DNA of 15,177 nucleotides from NCBI GenBank assembly GCA_029261905.1, contig JAJDAM010000635.1, forward strand, positions 1 to 15,177, written 5' to 3'. The position numbers and the translations under genes were made by a program. Positions 5,940 through 14,900 of the stretch are shown piece by piece. This DNA is from Deltaproteobacteria bacterium. Its GTDB lineage: Bacteria > Myxococcota_A > UBA9160 > SMWR01. Numbering within the stretch: the stretch's first letter is position 1; each line of letters starts with the position of its first letter. Under the pieces are notes generated by a model. It was given only the letters and a program-made list of their open reading frames with translations. It did no database searches and was not told the origin of the DNA.

Positions 5940-8900
5940 ATGCCCGATCAACAGCGCCGCGCTGCGAATCAACAGAAAATCGCCACCGAGAGCCGTCGCG
6001 CGCTGGTCGAAGAGCTCGATGCGCGGATCTTGATGTCGGCCGACCTCCACGGCGCGGCCCTCGAAGCCGTATTCCCTCCCGAGGTCACTCGGCTCGCCCC
6101 GTTGGACCGGGTCGACCCGACCGTGCGGATCGAACCCCTCGGGCCCGATGGGGTTCGGACAGCGACCGAACTGAACGAGACGCGGCGTGAGATCGTCTTC
6201 GTAGATGGCGGGATCGACGATTTCGAGTCGCTGGTCGACGACCTGCAGGCGCGCGCGAACGAAAGGCCGCTGTTCGAAGTCGTCGTGCTGGACCCCACGC
6301 GCGATGGTGTCGACCAGATCTCCCGGGTACTCGCTGAGCAACAGGACATCGACGCAGTACACATCGTCTCGCACGGGACCGAGCAAGGCGTGCAGCTCGG
6401 CGGAACCTGGCTGTCACGCGACACTCTGGCGTTATTCGAAGAATCGATCGCTGGCTGGCGCAATGCATTTGGCGACGCTGGAGACCTGCTGTTCTACGGC
6501 TGTAACCTGGCAGAGAGCGTCGATGGCAAGGCCCTGATCGAGGATTTCGCTCAGCTCACCGGGGCAGATGTCGCCGCGAGCGTCGACGCCACCGGCGCCG
6601 CCGCCATTGGCGGTAACTGGGTACTCGAGCATGTGCGCGGTTCGGTAGAGACCGAGGTGGCGTTCAGCGTCGGCGTCCAGGCGAACTTTGGTCAGCTCCT
6701 CGACGGAACTGCGATCTGGGGTGACTCCGGGATCGCGACGCCGGAGACCAGCGAGTTCGACGATCCCACATTCGGGCCCACCAGCCCTACTGCGGCCGTC
6801 GGGACCTGGCAGGTCATCGAGGGTGCTGACGCGCCCACCCGCGACGAGAAGATCGTGTTGGGTGTCGATGCCAGCGGTCTCATCACCGGTCAGATGTTCG
6901 ACGGCAGCGACTGGACCGCGCTCCCGTTTTCGATGGCGACGGTCGCCGATCCCAATCTGTCGAGTTTTGCCGTTGCCTACGAACAGCAGACAGGTAACGC
7001 GATGGTGGTGTGGAGCAACGACACGGCTGGCGGGTCGCCGCTGTCCTTCCGCATCTGGGACGGCGCCGTCTGGAGCAACGAACAGGTGGTCACTGGGCTC
7101 GCTGGCCGCGCTGAACACATGCGGATCGCCGCGGACCCGAATTCGAACGACTTGATGCTCGTCGTCGCGAACGACGTCCATCTCGACTGGGCGGTCCGGT
7201 GGAATGGAAGTGTCTGGGGCGATCAGGAGGCATTGACGTTCAGCCCGAGCCCGACCTCGACCGACATCGGAGTCGCCTACGAGCAGCAGAGCGGCCGAGC
7301 GCTGGTGATCCACAGTCCGGACCTTCTGCAGGGCGCAGCGAGATATCACATCTTCGACGGGGCGTGGCAAAGCGCGGCGATTTCTGTCGGACTTCCGAAC
7401 GTCAACGCGCTGTATACCGCCATCGCCGCGGACCCGGGCAGCGACCGGATCGTCGTCGGCATCACGACCGATGCGGCGGTTACGCTCTTTTCAGTCTGGG
7501 ACGGCAGCGGTTTCGAGACTCCGCCCGCCGCGGCGATTCTGCCCGCTCTGACGAATTTTCCCGATGTTGCTGTCTCGTTCGAGAGCTCGTCGGGTGACGC
7601 GATCGGCTTCTTCGCCGCGGGCGACCAACGCGTCTATCACGTGAAGTGGACCGAAGCGGACGGTTGGGGTACCGCCGTTTCGGGGCCCTCTGTCGGCGCC
7701 ACCGTGCAGGGGATGCGAGTCGCGACGGATCCAAACTCTGACGAGTTGATGGTCACCACGATAGACGCCTCGAGCGACATCCACTTCCTGCGCTGGGACG
7801 GAGATACACTGGCCGACCCCATCCAGGTCGAGAACGAAGCGCCGGCCACCAATTCGCTGCCCTTCCTGTTCCTCTACGAACAGCAGGCGATCCCGACCGG
7901 CGAGACGGCCCTTTGGCTCGCCACCGACGATGCGGTGGCCTCGCCAGGCGCTTCGGGTCTGAACTCCTGGAAAAGGGGCGACGTGCTCGAGTTCGGCGGC
8001 GCCGGGCTCGAACTCGAACCGCTCGCGGGGAATACGGTCGGCAGCTTTTCGACCGCGTTCAGCCTCGGCGACTTCACGACCGACAGCCGGATCAGCGCAC
8101 TTCACTATGTGACCGCCGATCTCCAAATCGGAACTTCGAACTTCCAATTGATGGCGGGAGATCTGCTGATCTCTTCCCTCGACGACCGCACCTACACCGG
8201 TCTCAATGGCAATCTCACGGCCGCCAAAGAGGACGTCTTCGTCTTTCGCCCCCAATCCCCCGGCGACTATTCGAACGGGCGCTTTTTCATGCTGCTCGAT
8301 GATCCCACCGGAAAGCAGATTCAGGGCATCACGCTCGTCGAGCGGGACACACTGATCGGCGATCGAGTGGTCCGAGCGGGCGATTTCATTTTCGTCGACG
8401 ATGCGGAGAAGAGGAGCATCTCGCTGTTCGAGACCGTGAATGTAGGCGCCGGTCTCGCCACCGCCGGCAACGTCGAGATCTTGATCGATGGCGGCGACAC
8501 CAGTGTGAACATCAACCAGGACATCTCCGGTATCGACCTGATCGAGTCGGAGACCACGATTGCCGGAGTCACGCTGAGTCCGGGGACTCTGCTGCTCAGC
8601 GTCGACTCGAGTACCAACGACATCGGTGGCAACAACGCAATCGTCCAGGAACATGACGTCTTCGCCCTCACCGTTGGCCAGACCACACTCGTAGCCGGGG
8701 CCGACAGCGGCGCGGCTACGGTGACGCTGCTCTTCGAGGGGCTCGAGGTCGGACTCGACGACAACAAAGAGGCCATCCGCGGCCTCACGACCCTTGCTGC
8801 GACCGTCGCGGAACTCGATCTGCCCGGGCCCGACGTCGACTACGCGGAAAACAGCGGACCCGCAGTGCTGGATGCGGGTGCCACGATCGGCAACCCGCCA

Positions 8901-11900
8901 GCGGGCTTCGATGGTGGAACAGTCTCAGTCGAACTCGTCGCGGCCGGCACCTCCGAGGATCGATTGGGGGTGTTCGACGAAGGTCCCGGCATCGGCAATG
9001 TCTCGCTCTCCGGACCGGGCGACATCACGTTCGACTTCGGCGGCGTACCGGTGGTGGTCGCGAGCTACACCGGCGGCGTTGGCGACGCGGATCCGCTGGA
9101 GATCACCTTCAACGGCAACGCCGACCAGACCTCCGTAGAAGCGGTGCTTCGAAACATCGCGTTCCGCAACGATTCGGACGCCCCCTCGGAACTCTCGCGC
9201 AGTATTCGCTTCGTGGTCACCGATGGTGGGGGCGGAGCGCTCGGGTTGGCGTTCAAGACCGTCAACGTAGTCGCTGAAAACGACGCACCTGTGCTGGTGC
9301 CTGCGTCTCCGAACCTTCCGCCCATCAGCGAGGACGATCTCGCCAACGGCGGCGAACTCGTCGGCAACCTGATCGCCGGCTCGGTCACCGACCCGGACGG
9401 CGTGACCGCTCTGCGTGGCATTGCGATCACCGGTTTGACTCCCAGCAACGGCACCTGGCAGTTCTCGACTGATGCGGGCGGCAGTTGGTCCGATATCCCG
9501 CTGGTCGTGAGCGACGGCGGGGCATTGCTGCTGCGCGACATCGACCTCGTCCGCTTCGTCCCCGATGGCCAGTTCGCCGACGCGGCCTCGTTCGAATTTC
9601 GCGCCTGGGACCAGACCGCGGGCGGTGTAGGCACCACTCGCGATACCACGGTCAACGGCAACGCCAGCCCGTTTTCGATCGCCAAGGACATCGCTTCCAT
9701 CACCGTCAATGGCGTCAACGACGCGCCCGTTCTCACCCCGGCGGCGCCGATGTTGCCGTCGATCGACGAGGACGCGATCAACAACGGAGGCCAGCTGATC
9801 GCCACGCTACTCGGCGGCTCGGTGACCGATATCGACAGCGCGCTGGAAGGCATTGCCATCACCTCCCTCGTGAGCAGCAACGGCACTTGGGAGTTCTCTA
9901 CCGATGGCGGCGGCTCCTGGAGCAGCGTGGGAAGCGTCTCGACCGCCAGTGCGCTGATGCTCCGCGACAGCGACTACGTCCGCTTCGTGCCCGACGGGCA
10001 GAACGCCGACTCGGCCTCGTTCAGCTACCGGGCGTGGGACCAATCGAGTGGGATCACGGGGAGCACCATTGACGTCACCAGCTTCACTGGCGCGAGTCCA
10101 TTTTCATCGAACTTCGATACGGCCGCCATCGACGTCACTGGGGTGAACGACGCACCCACACTCGATACCAGTACAGACCTTCGTCTCGCCAACGTGATCG
10201 AGGACGATGCCGATCCTCCCGGTGACACCGTGACCGCGATCCTGATCTCCGGCGCGGGTACACCGATTGGAGACGTCGATAGCGGAAGCCCGCGCGGGAT
10301 CGCCGTGACCGGCGTAGATGATTCCAATGGAGTGTGGGAGTTCTCGACAGACGCGGGAGGCAGCTGGACGGGCTTCGGAGCGGTCAGCGACGCCCAGGCC
10401 GTGCTCCTCGACACCACGGCTCGCATTCGCTTCGTGCCCGCTGTCTCCTACACCGGACCGGCGGGCAACCTGACGTTCCGCGCCTGGGACCAGAGCACCG
10501 GAATCAGCGGGCAGACGGGATTCGACATCACCGGCACCGGGGGTACTGGCGGCATCACCGCCTTCAGCGACGACATCGAGGTCGCGACACTCAGCGTGAT
10601 TCCCATCAACGACGCACCGGTGCTACAGCCCGCCGTCACCGTGCTGCCCGCGATGACCGAGGACGACGCGCCGGGAGGGGGTCACCTCATTTCGAGCTTC
10701 CTCAGCGGCACGATCGTGGATGCGGACCTGGCCTCGGTCGAGGGCATCGCCATCACCGGACAGACCGCCAGCTACGGAAGCTGGCAGTACTCGACGGACG
10801 GCGGAGGGAGTTGGATCGCGGTTCCGACCGATGTCGCACAGACCGCTGCATTGCTGCTGCGGGACTCGGACCTCGTCCGTTTCGTGTCGGACGGCACGAA
10901 CGCGGATACGCCCGACTTCGATTACCGCGCGTGGGATCGGACCTCCGGGAGTGTAGGGACCCAGGTCGACACGACCAGCAATGGTGGGACTGCGGCGTTC
11001 AGTGCCGGCATCAACACGGCTTCACTCTCGGTGTCGGGAATCAACGACAGTCCGGTCCTCATCCCGGCCGGTCCGTCGCTCACCGGTATCACCGAAGACC
11101 AGACGAACTCGATGGGCGATCTCGTTTCGGATCTGCTCGGCGGCTCGGTCAGCGACGTGGATCTGTTGGCGGCCGAGGGCATCGCCATCACATCGCTGTC
11201 GAGCGGCAACGGCACCTGGCAGTACTCGACCGACGGCAGCACCTGGGTGGACGTGCCGCTCATCGTAAGCGATTCGAGCGCACTGCTGCTGCGCGCGACG
11301 GACCACGTGCGATTCGTGCCCGATGGCGTCGCCGGTGATACGGCATCGTTCGACTTCCGCGCCTGGGACCAGAGCCTCGGAACCGAAGCGACCCTTGCGG
11401 ATGCCAGCTCGCCGCTTTCGACCAGCGCGTTCTCATCGGTCAGCGATACCGCCAGCATCGTGGTCGCGAGTTTGAACGACGCCCCGAGTCTGAACCCGAG
11501 TACGCCGAGTCTGACGCCGATCACCGAAGACGAACTCGCCAACGACGGCGATGCGGTCGGGTCGTTGATCGCGGGGAGCATCACGGATCCCGATGGATTG
11601 GCGCAGCCCGAAGGCATCGCGATCACGTCGCTCAGCAGTGGCAACGGAAGCTGGGAGTTCTCGATCGACAACGGCAGCAGTTGGGCGATCGTTCCTTTGA
11701 CGGTCAGTGACGGCTCAGCGCTGCTGTTGCGCGACACGGACCTCGTGCGCTTCGTGCCCGACGGTGCAAACGCCGACGGCGCCTCGTTCGACTTCCGAGC
11801 GTGGGACCAGAGCACGGGTGCCGCCGGGACGATCGCGGACGCGACTCCCAGCCTCACGGGAGCCTTTTCGGCTCTCTCCGACACGGCCTCGATCGTTGTC

Positions 11901-14900
11901 GGAAGCTTGAACGACGCCCCGGTACTGGCTCCGATCGCGCCCACGATGCCACCCATCACAGAGGACGAGACGTCGAATTCGGGAGAGCAGGTTGCGAACC
12001 TGCTCGGGCCGATCGCCGACGTCGACTCGATTTCGGCGCGCGGCGTCGCGATCACAGCGCTTTCGTCGAGCAACGGCTTCTGGCAGTTCTCCACCGACAA
12101 CGGCAACAGCTGGACCGATGTGCCGTTGACGGTGAGCGACAGCACGGCGCTGTTGCTGCGCGACAGCGACTTCGTGCGGTTCGTACCCGACGGCGAGAAC
12201 GGCGAGTCGGCGTCGTTCGATTTTCACGCGTGGGATCAGAGCAGCGGTGCAGCCGGAACAACCGCCAACGCTTCGAGCCCCGGTCTCAGCTCGGCCTTTT
12301 CTCTCGCGGACGACACGGCCTCCATCGTCGTCGCCAGCCTCAACGACGCCCCGGTCCTCACACCAGCGACTCCGAACCTGACGCCGATCAACGAAGACGA
12401 TCTGAACAACGCCGGCAACTCGGTCGGCGCGTTCCTGATCGGTGTCATCTCGGATGTCGACGCAATCGCACCGACCGGAATCGCGATCACCTCCGTCACA
12501 CCGAGCAGCGGCAGCTGGGAGTTCTCGACCGATAGTGGCGGCAGTTGGACTGCAGTGGGAACGCCCACTACCGGTGCGGCACTGCTGTTGCGCGACACGG
12601 ACCGCGTTCGCTTCGTGCCCGACGGAGCGAGCGGCGAGACTGCGAGCTTCGACTTCCACGCATGGGACCAGAGCAGCGGTGCGCCGGGTACCTTCGACGA
12701 TGCATCCACCACCGGCGACACGACCGCCTTCTCGCTGGGGAAGAACACCGCCTCCATCGGGGTCGGAGATGTCAACGACGCCCCGGTCCTCACCCCGGCG
12801 ACCCCGAGTCTCACGGCCATCAACGAAGACGATCTGAACAACATCGGTGACCCGGTCAGCGAACTCCTCGTCGGTGTCGTCACCGATGTCGACGTGATTT
12901 CGCCAACGGGGATCGCGATCACCTCCGTCACACCGAGCAGCGGAAGCTGGGAGTTCTCGATTGACGGGGGTAGCAGTTGGACTGCGGTGGGGTCGCCCAC
13001 TACGGGTGCGGCACTGCTGTTGCGTGACAGCGATCGCGTCCGCTTCGTGCCCGACGGAGCGAGCGGCGAGACCGCGAGCTTCGACTTCCACGCGTGGGAC
13101 CAGAGCAGTGGTGCGCCGGGTACCTTCGACGACGCATCCACGACCGGCGACACGACCGCTTTCTCGCTGGTGAAAAACACCGCCTCCATCGGGGTCGGAG
13201 ATGTCAACGACGCCCCGATCCTCATCCCGGCGACACCGATTCTCACGGCCATCACTGAAGACGATGTGGCGAACGGCGGTGATACGATCGGGGCACTGAT
13301 CGCCGGCAACATCACGGATCCCGATGGGACGACGGAACCCGAAGGGATCGCGATCACCTCGCTGACCAGCAGCAACGGCAGCTGGGAGTTCTCGACGGAC
13401 GCTGGCGGAAGCTGGAGCGCCGTCGGTGGCGTCGGGCCGGGTTCAGCGCTGCTGCTGCGCGACATCGACCTGGTGCGATTCGTGCCCGACACGCTGAATG
13501 CGGACACGGCTTCCTTCGACTTCGTCGCGTGGGACCAGAGCAGCGGAACCGCCGGTTCCCTCGTCGGCGTGGTCGCGCCCGGTGGAAGTTCCCCCTACTC
13601 GATCGCCTTCGACACGGCGTCCATCGCGGTCGGCGGCGTAAACGACGCGCCGGTGCTCGACGCTTCTTCCGACCTGACACTTACGGACGTCAGCGAACTG
13701 GACTCGAACCCTGCCGGCGACTCGGTTGCGGCGATCCTTGCCAGCGCAGGCACCGACCCGATCGATGATGTCGACAACGGAGATCCCGAGGGAATCGCCG
13801 TCGTCGGTGTCGACGAAACCCATGGGATCTGGCAGTTCTCCACCGACGGTGGGTCGATCTGGACTTCGTTCGGTAGCGTCTCGGACGGCAGCGCGGTGTT
13901 GCTCGATGCTGCGGCGCTGGTGCGCTTCGTCCCGACACCGGGTTACACAGGACCGGCCGGGGATCTGGAATTCCGCGCCTGGGATCAGAGCGTCGGGACT
14001 AACGGACAGGTCGCATTTGACGCTTCGGTGCAGGGCGGCAGCGCGGCCTTCAGTACGACCACAGAGACGGCCACCTTGAGTGTCGTTGCGGCCAATTCAG
14101 CACCCGTGCTGACGCCCGGGGCGCCGACACTCGCGACGATCGACGAGGACGCGGTCAACAACGCCGGCGAGTCGGTCTCGACGATCGTGGGCACCTCGAT
14201 CTCGGATGCCAATGCGAGCGCGGCCCAGGGCATAGCCGTCACACAGCTCTCGAGCGGCAATGGCACCTGGCAGTTCTCCATCGACGCGGGAGCGAGCTGG
14301 AGCCCGATCGGCGGGGTCTCGGACACGAGCGCGCTGCTGCTGCGCGATACGGATCGGGTGCGCTTCGTTCCGGACGGGGTGGATGCCGACAGCGCCTCTT
14401 TTGATTTCCGTGCATGGGATCAAGCTACCGGCGGAACCGGGGCCCAAGTCGACGCCTCGAGCGCGGGCGGCACGAGCGCATTCTCACTCGCGACCGACCG
14501 TGCATCCATCACGGTACTCGGCCTCAACGATGCGCCTGACGTCGGCAACGCAGCTCTTGCCCCGGTGGCTGCCGATCAGACCGATCCACCCGGATCGAGC
14601 ATCTCGGGCCTCTTTTCGGGTTCGTTCTCCGACATCGATCCAGGCGCGGGCTTCGCTGGAATCGTCGTCGTGGGCAATGCTGCCGACCCGCTCGCTGAGG
14701 GAGAATGGGAGTACTCGAGCGATGGCGTCAGCTGGTACGCGGTGGGCGCCGTTGGCGACGACGCAACTGCACTCGCGCTCGGTTCGACGACACGGGTTCG
14801 CTTTGTTCCAGTCGAAACTTTCATTGGTGCACCCACAAGCCTGACCGTTCGGGGCCTCGACGACACGCACGCGTCGGGGTTTTCGACGACTGCCGGCAGC

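Noticed and set aside
6432..8654. Minus-strand open frames of 312 and 387 codons opposite the DUF4347 and propeller region
   Set aside because: The plus strand carries the DUF4347 and WDG-type units in a frame with no stop to the window end; the antisense frames have no supporting motif or ribosome site.
11715..13507. Long minus-strand open frames (458 and 423 codons) opposite the repeat array
   Set aside because: They mirror the 432-base repeat period of the plus-strand gene, have Arg/Ser/Val-rich low-complexity translations with no recognisable motif, and arise because a GC-rich repeat lacks stops in the antisense frames.
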